Source: CALFVT01 sp039989855 (lineage in GTDB: Bacteria > Pseudomonadota > Alphaproteobacteria > Caulobacterales > Maricaulaceae). From it: 64,000 nucleotides of DNA. The stretch lies in NCBI GenBank assembly GCA_039989855.1, contig JBDXGZ010000027.1:124001-188000 (forward strand). Reading direction: 5' to 3'. A model generated the notes under the pieces. It saw only the letters and a list, made by a program, of their open reading frames with translations. It made no database searches and was not told where the DNA came from. Each line of letters starts with the position of its first letter. Within the stretch, counting starts at the first letter, position 1. The position numbers and the translations under genes are program-made. Shown here in pieces: positions 8,837 to 18,079 of this stretch.

Positions 8837-10270
8837 ATGTCCAAGAAACAATATGATGTAGACTTATGCGTCATCGGCGCGGGATCAGGCGGATTATCAC
8901 TCGCATGGGTCGCTGCTAATCTCGACCTAAATGTCGTTCTGTTTGAAGCCGATAAAATGGGCGGCGATTGCCTCAACCATGGGTGTGTACCGTCAAAAGC
9001 GATGATCGCGGCTGGTAAATATGCGCAAGCTTTCCGTTCTGGCGCTAAATTCGGCATTAAAGCCGCAGAGCCTGAGATTGATTTCGAAACCGTCAAAAAA
9101 CATATTGCCGGCGTTATTAAAACGATTGAACCTGTTGATAGTGTTGAGCGCTACGAAAGTTTCGGCACGCAAGTCATTTCAGAGCGCGCACGGTTTAAAG
9201 ATGCTCGTACGGTCGAGTCCGACACAACCGAAGTTCGCGCCAAACGCTTTGTCATCGCCACAGGGTCACGGGCATCAGCCCCCCCTATTCCAGGGCTAGA
9301 TAAGGTCGATTACCTGACCAATGAAACCATTTTCTCTGTAAAAAAACTACCTAAACATCTTCTTGTTATCGGCGCGGGCCCCATTGGTCTTGAGCTTGGG
9401 CAATCTTTCCGACGCTTTGGCTCCGAGGTTACAGTGTTTGACATCGCTAAGCCTTTAGGCCGTAATGAGCCTGAACATGCTGAAATTTTGGTCAAGGAAC
9501 TCGAAAAGGAAGGCATGACTTTCCGCACGCCGTCTAGCATTAAAGAGATCAAATCAACCAAGACATCAGTCACAATCGTGCTTGACGGCGGCGAAGAAGT
9601 TAAAGGCTCTCACCTCCTCGTCGCGGCAGGGCGCCGTCCGGTTATGGACGGCCTTAACCTCGACGCCGCAGGGATTGAATATGACCGCGGTGGAATCAAA
9701 ACCGACGATTACCTCCGAACAACGAATAAAAAAGTTTGGGCCATTGGCGACGTCTCTGGCAAAGGCGGTCTCACGCACGCTGCCAACTTCCATGCGGGTC
9801 AGGTTTCAAAGAACTTTTACTTCATGCCGCCTGGTGTGAACGTTAAATGTATCACAGACCGTATGCCCGCCGTGGTTTATTCAGAACCCGAGCTTGCCAA
9901 TATTGGCATGAGCGAAGCCCAGGCCCGAGAGGCAGGAACCTTTGACCGCGTCGTCCATTGGGAAATGGAAGAAAATGATCGCTCCATTGCTGAATTAACG
10001 ACATCAGGTGCTGTCAAGATCATCTGCGGCAAAAAAGGTAAAATCCTTGGCGCGTCTATTGTGGGCCCCCAAGCAGGTGAGTTGATCCATATGATTTCCG
10101 TTGCTATGGCGAACAAAGTTAAAATCAGTGGTCTGTCACAGATTATTTCCCCTTACCCAACACGCTCAGAAGCCGTGAAACGCGCGGCAAGTTCATATTA
10201 CACTGAAATGATCTTTGGTGACGGTAGCAAGTTCAAGAAATTTGCAAAGCTTTGGACTCGCTTTCACTAG
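8837..10270 (+). CDS. FAD-dependent pyridine nucleotide-disulfide oxidoreductase (Lpd / mercuric reductase-like)
   Basis: A 477-residue class I flavoprotein disulfide reductase. FAD binding is shown by GAGSGG (14-19), the redox pair by GGDCLNHGCVPSK (Cys45 and Cys50), the NAD(P) site by GAGPIGLELG near 177 and the second FAD motif by AIGDVSGKGGLTHAA near 308. The C-terminal catalytic position normally HP-x-x-x-E reads YPTRSE (about 440-445), so Tyr replaces the usual His, as in the TVP38-associated subgroup. It is therefore unlikely to be the lipoamide dehydrogenase of a 2-oxoacid complex; no E1 or E2 genes are nearby. AGGAAG precedes the ATG. Confidence 0.85.
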   Translation: MSKKQYDVDLCVIGAGSGGLSLAWVAANLDLNVVLFEADKMGGDCLNHGCVPSKAMIAAGKYAQAFRSGAKFGIKAAEPEIDFETVKKHIAGVIKTIEPVDSVERYESFGTQVISERARFKDARTVESDTTEVRAKRFVIATGSRASAPPIPGLDKVDYLTNETIFSVKKLPKHLLVIGAGPIGLELGQSFRRFGSEVTVFDIAKPLGRNEPEHAEILVKELEKEGMTFRTPSSIKEIKSTKTSVTIVLDGGEEVKGSHLLVAAGRRPVMDGLNLDAAGIEYDRGGIKTDDYLRTTNKKVWAIGDVSGKGGLTHAANFHAGQVSKNFYFMPPGVNVKCITDRMPAVVYSEPELANIGMSEAQAREAGTFDRVVHWEMEENDRSIAELTTSGAVKIICGKKGKILGASIVGPQAGELIHMISVAMANKVKISGLSQIISPYPTRSEAVKRAASSYYTEMIFGDGSKFKKFAKLWTRFH

Positions 10271-10295
10271 TAAGATTGTCTAAGGCTTTCGCACT

Positions 10296-11720
10296 ATGGG
10301 AAGATTGAGCCACCGCAGATTATCTGGAAAGCTCCTCCTCATGACGATTGGCTTCGTCATGTTGGCGGAGCTCGTTATCTTTGTCCCCTCAGCTGCTCTA
10401 TACCGCCAAACGTGGTTAGAAGAACGCATTAGTCAAGTTGATATTGTCAATCTCGCCCTTGTCGAGGTTGAGGGTTTTAAGGCCAGTGAAGAACTCACGA
10501 AGCGCTTTATTATTGATTCAGATATCATCATGGGGTCCGAACGCCACGAAGGCATGAGTAAGCTTTTATTTGGGGCTCCACCTGAAACAAATGTCCCTAT
10601 GGAAATTATTGATGTCCGTGAACATACGGGCGTACCAAAATTTCGCGATGCCTTTATGACATTCTTTGGACGCGGCGAAGGTTATTACCGTGTTATCGGC
10701 GATGCAAGTTTTCCGAAAGGCGGCACAATTGAACTCATTGTCTCCTGCGAAAATTTACAAGGTGCCCTGCGAGACTATTTCAAACGTATCTTTTTCCTAT
10801 CACTTGCCATTGCCATTATTACAGGCAGTCTGATTTATTTCACTATGGCCTTTATGATTATTCGGCCCGTTCAAACACTGGCCCGTAACGTCACACGCTT
10901 TCAACAAAATCCAGAGATCGCTCGCCCAGATTCTAAAATCAGCGAACGCGTCGATGAAATTGGAGATTTGGAACGCGCCTTTTTTGATATGCAGCAGGGC
11001 ATTCGAACGTCCTTGAAACAGAAGCAACGCCTCGCGACACTCGGTTTAGCCGTTGCCAAGATCAATCATGACTTGAGAAATGTGCTTACGTCCGCTCAAC
11101 TTGTGTCCGACAGGCTCTCCATGGACCCTGATCCTAAGGTCTCACGTATGGGAGAGCGCCTCACGCGCGCCATTGACCGCGGCGTGAAAATGACCCGCGA
11201 TGTACTAAATTTTTCAAGCCCCGAAGCCGATCCGATGAAACGTGAACCTATTCGTATTTCCTTCTTACTTGGGGAAGTCGCGGGTGACGTCTTGCCCGCG
11301 TTCGGAACAGGTGCACGCAAAATTAGCTTCATGAACGATGTGCCAAGCGACTTACAAATAGATGCGGATCCCGATCATACCTACCGTATCTTTCATAATC
11401 TCATGCGTAATGCTGCACAAGCTATGGCCGCGCTTATTGATGACAATGAAAAACGTCATCTGCGCGTTTATGCGGATATTAGCGATAGTGACCTCGAGAT
11501 TTACGTGAGCGACTCGGCAGGAGGATTGCCTGGTAAGGCGAAAAAGAACCTCTTTAAAGCCTTTGCCTCTGGCGGCGGTAAAGGCAGTACAGGCCTTGGC
11601 TTAACTATTGCCAAGGAATTGGCAACAGATCAAGGCGGCGACTTACGCCTTGAGAGAACAAATGACACAGGAACCGTTTTTACGGTCACCCTCAAGAAGT
11701 TTGAGACGAAAAAATCTTAG
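10296..11720 (+). CDS. Membrane sensor histidine kinase, orphan
   Basis: Transmembrane segments at about residues 13-36 and 166-190 enclose an external sensor of roughly 130 residues without a recognised fold. A HAMP linker (190-245) follows, then a DHp helix with the unusual H-box KINHDLRNVLTS (His258) and an ATPase domain with N box LMRNAAQAM, G1 box DSAGGLPG and G2 box GLGLTIAKE. The histidine is followed by D-L-R-N, as in the HisKA subset whose members lack the standard E residue. It starts 25 bases after the oxidoreductase stop, so the two are probably cotranscribed. No response regulator gene lies nearby. Confidence 0.88.
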   Translation: MGRLSHRRLSGKLLLMTIGFVMLAELVIFVPSAALYRQTWLEERISQVDIVNLALVEVEGFKASEELTKRFIIDSDIIMGSERHEGMSKLLFGAPPETNVPMEIIDVREHTGVPKFRDAFMTFFGRGEGYYRVIGDASFPKGGTIELIVSCENLQGALRDYFKRIFFLSLAIAIITGSLIYFTMAFMIIRPVQTLARNVTRFQQNPEIARPDSKISERVDEIGDLERAFFDMQQGIRTSLKQKQRLATLGLAVAKINHDLRNVLTSAQLVSDRLSMDPDPKVSRMGERLTRAIDRGVKMTRDVLNFSSPEADPMKREPIRISFLLGEVAGDVLPAFGTGARKISFMNDVPSDLQIDADPDHTYRIFHNLMRNAAQAMAALIDDNEKRHLRVYADISDSDLEIYVSDSAGGLPGKAKKNLFKAFASGGGKGSTGLGLTIAKELATDQGGDLRLERTNDTGTVFTVTLKKFETKKS

Positions 11721-11948
11721 CACCACGATGTGCCGCCGTGCGGCTTGCGGTAAGCATATAAGCAAAGACAATATAATTTATTTTTAACACCCGTATAACC
11801 GCAGGCACGACTCACCGTGCGCCCTCGCCTATGTTACTGCCGATGAAGACTGTACTTTAAACGTCACCCATTTGCTGATCGACTAAGTCTTGTTCTTAGC
11901 GTCGCAATGCCCTATGGAAAGGGCCGTTTATATTTTAGGAATAATGCC

Positions 11949-12734
11949 ATGACGGCCAAAGTTGAACTCTCTTACCGCCCCAATAGCTTTGGAGACGGTG
12001 AACGCCAGAAACTGATGACGGATCTCAGTGCCGTAAAAGACGGGCGTGCGCGCCTACTCGTCGCACGCTGCCAACTCGCGGAAACCTCACAAGATACGCT
12101 TGATGTTGTTTTATCGGCTGTGCTTTTAACAAATTATCTTTTGATGGGCAGTAGCTCTGGCCGTGTTGTTAAGCTCATTGATATTGTAGGGGCGGGCGAA
12201 CGGTTTAATGATATACAATCCTACGCCACGACGAATTATCTCCGCGCACTCTTAACTGGCGGATACGCCGCATTTAGTCATGTGGACACATGGTGCGAAA
12301 CTTTAGGCCTTGATGGACGAAACAATATTTCAGGTATGACACGTTTTGCCGATGTAGAAAACTTTCTAAAAACCTGCTCACGACAAGTTCTATCATCCAA
12401 AGATCTCGAAGTTGCGGAAGCGAGCATTGCCCTTGGTCATGTTTTTGACACAGATGAGCGCTTCAAGCCGTTTGATTTGCAACAAAGCTCATCCCTTCGC
12501 AGCACGGTTGAATGTGGAGATGTCTCAGTTCCCCTATATTTCGACCAAGTCTCTGACTTTGACCGTGTCATTGTGCGAACAACGAAGGACAGAAATATTG
12601 TGCAACTTGATATGAATTTCACCGACATTGCAGCCTTTAAAACGTCTTTCACACCTGCATCAAAGCACCTCTATGATTTAAACTTCATGCGGCAATATCC
12701 TGCTGCCAATATGCAAAAACCTTTTCTTAGCTAG
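11949..12734 (+). CDS. Conserved-looking protein of unknown function upstream of tyrA
   Basis: I do not recognise this 261-residue protein. It has no signal peptide and no clear transmembrane segment, so it looks cytoplasmic. A glycine-containing stretch (VVKLIDIVGAGERFND, about residues 65-80) is followed by a mostly helical region and a C-terminal half with alternating strands. The ATG at 11949 is chosen because AGGA lies eight bases upstream; an earlier start at 11907 lacks such a site. It ends 7 bases before tyrA on the same strand, so it is probably cotranscribed with tyrA-pheA, but nothing in it resembles a chorismate-pathway enzyme. Confidence 0.7.
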   Translation: MTAKVELSYRPNSFGDGERQKLMTDLSAVKDGRARLLVARCQLAETSQDTLDVVLSAVLLTNYLLMGSSSGRVVKLIDIVGAGERFNDIQSYATTNYLRALLTGGYAAFSHVDTWCETLGLDGRNNISGMTRFADVENFLKTCSRQVLSSKDLEVAEASIALGHVFDTDERFKPFDLQQSSSLRSTVECGDVSVPLYFDQVSDFDRVIVRTTKDRNIVQLDMNFTDIAAFKTSFTPASKHLYDLNFMRQYPAANMQKPFLS

Positions 12735-12740
12735 GCCCTC

Positions 12741-13619
12741 ATGAAGCTCGCCATCGTCGGATTTGGCCTTATCGGTTCATCACTCGCGCGCGCAGCCCAA
12801 AGAGCCTATGGAGCAAGCCTAAATATTACGGCGATTGACCCGAGCCAAGATGTTCTAACCTACGCGCAAGAGACGGGCCTTTGCCATCAAGGGTCAACGT
12901 CAGTATTGGACATTCCCAAAGACTGTGACTGGGTCATATTAGCGGCCCCTGTTGCAGCTAGTTTAGCCTTGCTCGACACGGTTATCAAGACGGTTGGGCC
13001 CAACACAATGCTCAGCGACGTCGGATCAACCAAAGCTCTGATTGTTGACGCACTTAATCACCGTCACCCCAAATTTGAGCGTTTCATTCCAGCTCACCCG
13101 ATGGCCGGCCGTGAGGTTTCTGGCCCAAAACACGGTCTGGCAACTCTGTTTGATAATAAGCTTGTGATCTTAACCCCGGCCCGCGCGACAGTGGACGCCG
13201 TGACTAAAGCAGCGGAAAGCTTCTACCAAAAGCTCGGCGCACGAACTCTGCGCATTGATGACGCATCGGAGCATGACCGCCTTATGGGTTACGCGTCTCA
13301 CCTGCCACATCTGCTCGCCTTTGCCTTTGTCAACTTGGCGGCTCGCGGAAATAATGGCACAACGGATTATCAAGACTTAACAGGTGGCGGTTACCGTGAT
13401 TTTACACGTATAGCGGCATCAGACCCAACCATGTGGCGTGATATTTTTCTCGGAAATAAAGATAATATTGTCGCACAATTAGACGCTTTTTCGTCTATCC
13501 TCACGACCTACCGAGAGGCTATACTATCAGATAATGACAATAGTCTTACAGAATTAATGCGTGAAGCTCAAAGCGAACGATTAAGATTAAAGCAAATAAT
13601 TAAAGGGCAAGATAAATGA
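12741..13619 (+). CDS. tyrA: Prephenate/arogenate dehydrogenase
   Basis: Oxidative decarboxylation of prephenate (or arogenate) in tyrosine synthesis. The N-terminal Rossmann fold opens with VGFGLIGSS (5-14). PAHPMAGREVSGP near residues 116-128 is the conserved substrate-binding stretch of the family, and the helical C-terminal domain contains SHLPHLLAFAF and TGGGYRDFTRIAASDP. Length 292 fits the monofunctional enzyme without chorismate mutase. No C-terminal ACT domain is present. The stop overlaps the pheA start (ATGA). Confidence 0.93.
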   Translation: MKLAIVGFGLIGSSLARAAQRAYGASLNITAIDPSQDVLTYAQETGLCHQGSTSVLDIPKDCDWVILAAPVAASLALLDTVIKTVGPNTMLSDVGSTKALIVDALNHRHPKFERFIPAHPMAGREVSGPKHGLATLFDNKLVILTPARATVDAVTKAAESFYQKLGARTLRIDDASEHDRLMGYASHLPHLLAFAFVNLAARGNNGTTDYQDLTGGGYRDFTRIAASDPTMWRDIFLGNKDNIVAQLDAFSSILTTYREAILSDNDNSLTELMREAQSERLRLKQIIKGQDK

Positions 13620-14503
13620 GTTTTGGAACACAAATTATCGGCTATTTTGGCGTGCCTGGATCCTACACACATCAAGCAGCAGAAGAGCTTTATCCCGATG
13701 CTAAACTTATCGGATTTAAAAGCATCTTTGATGTTATTAAAAATATAGAACTCGGTGAAGTTTTAGCGGGCGTTGTCCCTGTCGAAAACTCTACGGCCGG
13801 GCGGGTCGCTGAATTATATCAACTTTTGGACATCATTGATCTATCAATCACAGCAGAGCATTTCGTAGAAATTCGCCATTGCCTCACGGCCCATACAGAA
13901 GACGGTGAACAACCCGACGATCTATCCCATGTCGAACATATTTTCAGCCATAAACAAGCCATCATGCAATGCCGTGATTGGTTAGGCACGCATTTGCCTT
14001 TGGTAAAACAAACCGAAGCAGCGAATACAGCAGACGCGGCTGAACGTATCTCGCTTGAAAAAAACCCACGAAAAGCGGCCATATGTTCACGGCGCGCAGC
14101 CGAGATATATGGGCTAACCGTCCTCCGTGACAATATCCAAGATTTTGATAAAAATGTAACGCGCTTTCACGTTTTGCAAAAACAAGCCGCATCACCCGCC
14201 ACGCTAAGTGACAAAGCGATTACGACGGTTATCTTCCAAGTCCCTCATACGCCAGGCGCTTTGCTTAAAGCCCTCTCATCCGTCTCGGCGCATGGTGCAA
14301 ACATCATCAAACTTGAAACCTATATGGTCTCTGGTATGAGGGCTGCCCCAACATTTTATGTCGACATTGCCGCCAACCGTTATTCTAATGACGGAGAGAA
14401 AGTGCTATCGGATCTTGTGGACGCCACCTCTTTCCTCAAGGTTATTGGTTGCTATAATGCCAGTGAAGAACGCGGCAACGTCACAGGCTTCCTACCTGTT
14501 TAA
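13616..14503 (+). CDS. pheA: Prephenate dehydratase
   Basis: Converts prephenate to phenylpyruvate for phenylalanine synthesis. The catalytic domain begins YFGVPGSYTHQAAEE, contains VPVENSTAGRV near residue 54 and the essential TRF motif at 182-184. An ACT regulatory domain follows from about residue 205 (FQVPHTPGALLKAL), with the alphaproteobacterial-type KLETYM in place of the ESRP motif that senses phenylalanine in enterobacteria. No chorismate mutase domain is fused at the N-terminus. Translationally coupled to tyrA by a 4-base overlap. Confidence 0.94.
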   Translation: MSFGTQIIGYFGVPGSYTHQAAEELYPDAKLIGFKSIFDVIKNIELGEVLAGVVPVENSTAGRVAELYQLLDIIDLSITAEHFVEIRHCLTAHTEDGEQPDDLSHVEHIFSHKQAIMQCRDWLGTHLPLVKQTEAANTADAAERISLEKNPRKAAICSRRAAEIYGLTVLRDNIQDFDKNVTRFHVLQKQAASPATLSDKAITTVIFQVPHTPGALLKALSSVSAHGANIIKLETYMVSGMRAAPTFYVDIAANRYSNDGEKVLSDLVDATSFLKVIGCYNASEERGNVTGFLPV

Positions 14504-14527
14504 ATAGAACAATAAAGAGACAGCTTC

Positions 14528-15337
14528 ATGGCCCAAACTCGACATATTTGTTTAATCACTGGCGCGTCCGCCGGTATTGGCGCAGCTATAGCAAGAGAAT
14601 ATGCGGCGCGAGGGTGGAACCTTGCTCTCACCGCCCGTCGTGAAGCTCCTATGATCGAACTCGCGACTAAACTTAAAAATGAATTCGGCACAACGTCTCA
14701 TATTTTCCCGCTTGATCTGTCCGACCCCAACGCCACAGATGATCTTATGGAGCGCATCAACAAAAAAGGTATCGAGATTGACGGGCTTGTAAATAATGCA
14801 GGCTTTGGCCACCCTGGGGATTATCTGGATAGTAAATGGGATGATCACGCGCATTCGCTACAAGTTATGCTCCGTGCGCCTTGTGAGTTATCTCATGCCT
14901 TTTCCAAAGGCATGGTTGAGCGCGGCTTTGGTCGCATTATAAATGTCGCCAGTCTTGCAGGACACATGCCCGGCAGTAAGGGGCACACAACTTACGCGGC
15001 GATAAAATCATTTTTGATTAAGTTTTCTCAAAGCCTCAATGCTGAACTTGCAGCCGATGGTGTGCATGTGAGTGCGCTTTGTCCTGGATTTACTTATTCC
15101 GAATTTCACGACGTTAACAAAACGCGAACAGCCGTCAGCCGCCTCCCCGATTATATGTGGATGTCCGCCGAAGAGGTGGCCGAAAGCGGCGTTGCAGCCT
15201 GTGAGCGCAATAAAGCCGTTCACATTACAGGTCGGGTTAATAAAGGTCTCGCCATTTTCGCGCGGTTAATCCCAGAGTCTCTTGCCGAGGCGCTAATGGC
15301 TAAAAATTCTAACCGTATCCGCAAAGGCAGTGAATAA
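14528..15337 (+). CDS. SDR family NAD(P)-dependent oxidoreductase
   Basis: A classical short-chain dehydrogenase of 269 residues: TGASAGIG (11-18) binds the cofactor, NNAG at 89-92 stabilises the sheet, and the catalytic set is Ser142 (INVASLAG), Tyr156 and Lys160 (YAAIK). Arg residues after strand 2 (TARRE) suggest NADPH. The C-terminal tail is longer than in the minimal family and is basic. Substrate cannot be told from sequence. It sits 24 bases after pheA and immediately before pyrF, but shares no obvious pathway with either. Confidence 0.87.
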   Translation: MAQTRHICLITGASAGIGAAIAREYAARGWNLALTARREAPMIELATKLKNEFGTTSHIFPLDLSDPNATDDLMERINKKGIEIDGLVNNAGFGHPGDYLDSKWDDHAHSLQVMLRAPCELSHAFSKGMVERGFGRIINVASLAGHMPGSKGHTTYAAIKSFLIKFSQSLNAELAADGVHVSALCPGFTYSEFHDVNKTRTAVSRLPDYMWMSAEEVAESGVAACERNKAVHITGRVNKGLAIFARLIPESLAEALMAKNSNRIRKGSE

Positions 15338-15338
15338 T

Positions 15339-16040
15339 ATGGCCACACCGAAATCAGACCCACGGCTATATGTTGCACTTGATTTACCGACAATAGATGA
15401 CGCGCGTGCGATGGTGCAAACCCTCGGCGATAGTGTTGTCTCTTATAAAATCGGCTTGCAGCTTCTCCCGCTCGGCGGTGCTGAATTTGGAAAAGAGCTT
15501 GCCGCGCAAGGCAAAAACGTCTTCCTTGACTTCAAGCTCCACGATATTGACGCCACCGTTGAAAAAGCAACGCGCTCTATTGCAGGGATTGGCGCAAACC
15601 TCCTCACCGTTCATGCGAGGCCAGACGTTATGGTGGCCGCCGCAAAAGGGCGTGACGGGAGTGATTTGAAAATCTTAGGCGTCACCGTCTTAACCTCACT
15701 CGACCAAGCGGCCCTCGACGAAATTGGCTATTATATGACCCCAGAAGAACTGGTCATGCGCCGCGTTAAGCAAGCCCTCGCATCTGGGATTGACGGTGTT
15801 GTCTCAAGTCCGAAAGAAGCGGCCATCATTAGAGCTAATGTGCCTCACGACTTTCTTGTCGTAACGCCGGGAATTCGTATGGCAGGTGATGATGTTGGAG
15901 ATCAAAAGCGTATTGCTACACCGGCGAATGCCTTATCTGATGGGGCCTCTCATATTGTTGTGGGACGTCCGATCACGCAAGCAACTGATCCAAGAGCTGC
16001 CGCATTACGCGTCCTCAAAAATATTGCGACGGCGACTTAG
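15339..16040 (+). CDS. pyrF: Orotidine 5'-phosphate decarboxylase
   Basis: Last step of UMP synthesis. The catalytic array D-x-K-x-x-D appears as FLDFKLHDID with Asp64, Lys66 and Asp69; the phosphate-binding end reads VTPGIRMAGDD and VVGRPIT. Length 233 is normal. The ATG at 15339 lies two bases beyond the SDR stop and has AAGG about 11 bases upstream; a GTG at 15330 is in frame but too close to that site. Last gene of a possible five-gene plus-strand run; a bidirectional terminator follows. Confidence 0.94.
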   Translation: MATPKSDPRLYVALDLPTIDDARAMVQTLGDSVVSYKIGLQLLPLGGAEFGKELAAQGKNVFLDFKLHDIDATVEKATRSIAGIGANLLTVHARPDVMVAAAKGRDGSDLKILGVTVLTSLDQAALDEIGYYMTPEELVMRRVKQALASGIDGVVSSPKEAAIIRANVPHDFLVVTPGIRMAGDDVGDQKRIATPANALSDGASHIVVGRPITQATDPRAAALRVLKNIATAT

Positions 16041-16050
16041 TACTCCCCAT

Positions 16051-16077
16051 AAAAAAAGCCGTCTTAAAAGACGGCTA
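16051..16077. terminator. Intrinsic terminator between pyrF and the convergent secreted-protein gene
   Basis: AGCCGTCTT (16057-16065) pairs with AAGACGGCT (16068-16076). Seven A residues at 16051-16057 give a T-run for leftward transcription, so it fits best as the terminator of the minus-strand gene that ends at 16103; it may also slow transcription leaving pyrF. Confidence 0.85.
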
Positions 16078-16102
16078 AATTCTATTATTATGTACGGCGT
16101 GA

Positions 16103-16870
16103 TTACCACCCGCAGCGATTGCCACCGTTAAAAGTTTGCACGCCATTAAACGCAGCGCCGCCGTAACGGGAATAAACCGTTTCAGGGGAGCAACATGTGT
16201 TACAAACTGGCACAGGAGTCCGAACATAAACCACAGGACGGACAACACGGTAAACGGTTGGAACCGTTTTCACGACAGTCCGAACAACAGGTTTTGGAGC
16301 TGGCTTAACAACATTGTAGCAACCTAACACTTTCGCGCCGCTTGGGTTATGAACTGAAACAGGACATGTGGTTGACTGCAAGCTTTCATTTGCACCTAAT
16401 CCAGAGAGGACAGACGAGGTTAAAGGCGCGACAGAATAATCTGAAAACGTACGGGAAATAGATCCAGATCCGGATTGAGTTGATGATCTGTAAGACGTCC
16501 CAAGAGTTGATCCTGATCTGACAACAGATGATGACGCCAAAGAGCTAGATCCGCTTAACAAGCATGTGCCGTCAGATTGCTTGCTTGATCCAGCAGGGCA
16601 GGCTGCTGTTGATAGGCTCGAAGCTGAGCTATAACGAGGTGTCGACGCATATGTCACACCGCTCGTGCGGTACGCCGGTGCAGAGACCTTTACAGTGTTA
16701 TGGCTGTGCTGACTTGACCAGCTAGATATTGATGGTGGATTATAAGCTGGATGTGTGCCAGATCGACAAACATTATCATTACACTGAGCTTGTGCGTTCC
16801 CTGCATAAGCCAATATCGATAGTGAACTCAGAATTAGAACCCCGACTTTTTTCGTAAATTGATGGGCCAT
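16103..16870 (-). CDS. Exported Cys/Ser/Val-rich protein with one CPAG-type repeat
   Basis: A 255-residue exported protein of unknown function. The signal peptide ends NAQAQ (about residue 29). The mature chain is rich in Ser, Thr, Val and Pro with paired cysteines. Near residue 92 it carries ACPAGSSKQSDGTCL, the same motif found three times in the lipoprotein at 20 kb. A Pro/Val-rich stretch (KPAPKPVVRTVVKTVPTVYR, about 190-215) leads to a Cys-containing end with CCSPETVYSRYGG. That end resembles the C-terminus of the gene at 17.0-18.0 kb (CRPEHVTNRYGV), so the two are probably distant paralogues. AGGAGG lies seven bases before the ATG at 16870. Confidence 0.75.
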   Translation of the reverse strand: MAHQFTKKVGVLILSSLSILAYAGNAQAQCNDNVCRSGTHPAYNPPSISSWSSQHSHNTVKVSAPAYRTSGVTYASTPRYSSASSLSTAACPAGSSKQSDGTCLLSGSSSLASSSVVRSGSTLGTSYRSSTQSGSGSISRTFSDYSVAPLTSSVLSGLGANESLQSTTCPVSVHNPSGAKVLGCYNVVKPAPKPVVRTVVKTVPTVYRVVRPVVYVRTPVPVCNTCCSPETVYSRYGGAAFNGVQTFNGGNRCGW

Positions 16871-16970
16871 GATGTCCCTCCTCACATTTTGATACAATCT
16901 ACAGTACTGAAGCAAATTCTATGCCACATGTATCAATATGGTGAAAAGAAACGACAACATTTATTTAAGC

Positions 16971-17003
16971 AAAAAAAAACGCAGCCATAAATGACTGCGT
17001 TTT
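16971..17003 (-). terminator. Intrinsic terminator of the 17-kb secreted-protein gene
   Basis: AACGCAG (16978-16984) pairs with CTGCGTT (16995-17001) around a 10-base loop. Read leftward the stem is followed by a run of T (nine A on the plus strand, 16971-16979). Confidence 0.85.
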
Positions 17004-17026
17004 ATGCCACTATTAAGACTGAACGG

Positions 17027-17977
17027 TTAGTACGTCCAACGTCTTGCTGAGGCCCCGCCAAAATTTGAGTGTGAGCTTCTAACGCCATAACGGTTAGTCA
17101 CATGCTCTGGTCGGCAATATGTCGGCACAGCGACTGGAGCCGCAATAATAGGACGAACTACCTGTCTTTGTATATGTACGTGCTGGACGGGTTGCACAGG
17201 TGCTTGGCGACGGCAGACTACTTGGGTCGCTAATGTATCACCAAACAGAGTTGGGCCAGACACTTGCTCCCAGTAACCACCATTTGCGTCAACAGGAGAC
17301 GTCGAAGTCGATGTGCTTACGGTATGTTGTAAGGGCGCCGCAACGTAGCTTGATGACCCCGTAGTATAAGAGCTATTACTATACGACAGCGTATTGTGTG
17401 AGCGCGTTACACCCGAGGCGAGTACGCGTGCTGCTGTTGCAGGACTACGGTCTACATATGATGTTGGGACATGTGCAATACCTGGGGTGAATGTATTTTC
17501 ACCATATTGCCGCGGCTGATAAGATGCTGGATTGAACCCACCGCCAAATCTTACTGTTGGTCTCAACACAGGCGCAACAATCGGAGCCGCTATAACGGGT
17601 CTAGCCACAGGGCGGTGAAGTGAAACGCTAACGGGCGTTCCTACATCTTGACGACAATAGCTTGTCGTTGTCGGATGACACCCGCCTTTAAAACCATTTG
17701 GCTTGTCACCGACACTCGCCAATGTTTTTTGGCCATAAAGGCGTGTGATAGACACCGTTGGTGCCGTATGAATATTGACCGAGCGTAACTCTTGTAGAGG
17801 CTGCCGAACATTAATTGTTAGCGGATCGAAATATTGATGACTCCCTGCATTATATACAACGCCTGGATTACAGTTTTGCCCACTATAAGCATCACAATTT
17901 CCTGCCAATGCTGCAGGTGCAGACATCATAAATACAAGACTACTGACCGTTGTTAGGCCATATTGAAACCGACGCAT
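17027..17977 (-). CDS. Exported Pro/Val-rich protein, likely paralogue of the neighbouring secreted gene
   Basis: A 316-residue protein with a signal peptide (residues 1-25, ending APAALAG). The mature N-terminus is Cys-bearing (NCDAYSGQNCNPG). Low-complexity Pro/Val/Ala blocks (PVIAAPIVAPVLRP near 125; VVRPIIAAPVAVPTYC near 275) recall linker or wall-associated segments. The end CRPEHVTNRYGVRS matches the C-terminal pattern of the protein encoded just downstream. No known domain is visible. GGGAG lies seven bases before the ATG. Probably an outer-surface or periplasmic structural protein; this is inference. Confidence 0.72.
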   Translation of the reverse strand: MRRFQYGLTTVSSLVFMMSAPAALAGNCDAYSGQNCNPGVVYNAGSHQYFDPLTINVRQPLQELRSVNIHTAPTVSITRLYGQKTLASVGDKPNGFKGGCHPTTTSYCRQDVGTPVSVSLHRPVARPVIAAPIVAPVLRPTVRFGGGFNPASYQPRQYGENTFTPGIAHVPTSYVDRSPATAARVLASGVTRSHNTLSYSNSSYTTGSSSYVAAPLQHTVSTSTSTSPVDANGGYWEQVSGPTLFGDTLATQVVCRRQAPVQPVQHVHIQRQVVRPIIAAPVAVPTYCRPEHVTNRYGVRSSHSNFGGASARRWTY

Positions 17978-18079
17978 CTGCGTACTCCCACCTTCGCCGG
18001 CCCTTAATGGGTCTCAGCACAAAATATTTACGGACAAAAAGTCCGTTATTATTTGCTGCGGGTTAGTAGGGTTGACCCG

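Noticed and set aside
8837..10270. Annotation as lipoamide dehydrogenase of a 2-oxoacid complex
   Set aside because: No E1 or E2 genes nearby, the HP-x-x-x-E His is Tyr, and the TVP38 neighbour indicates another subgroup.
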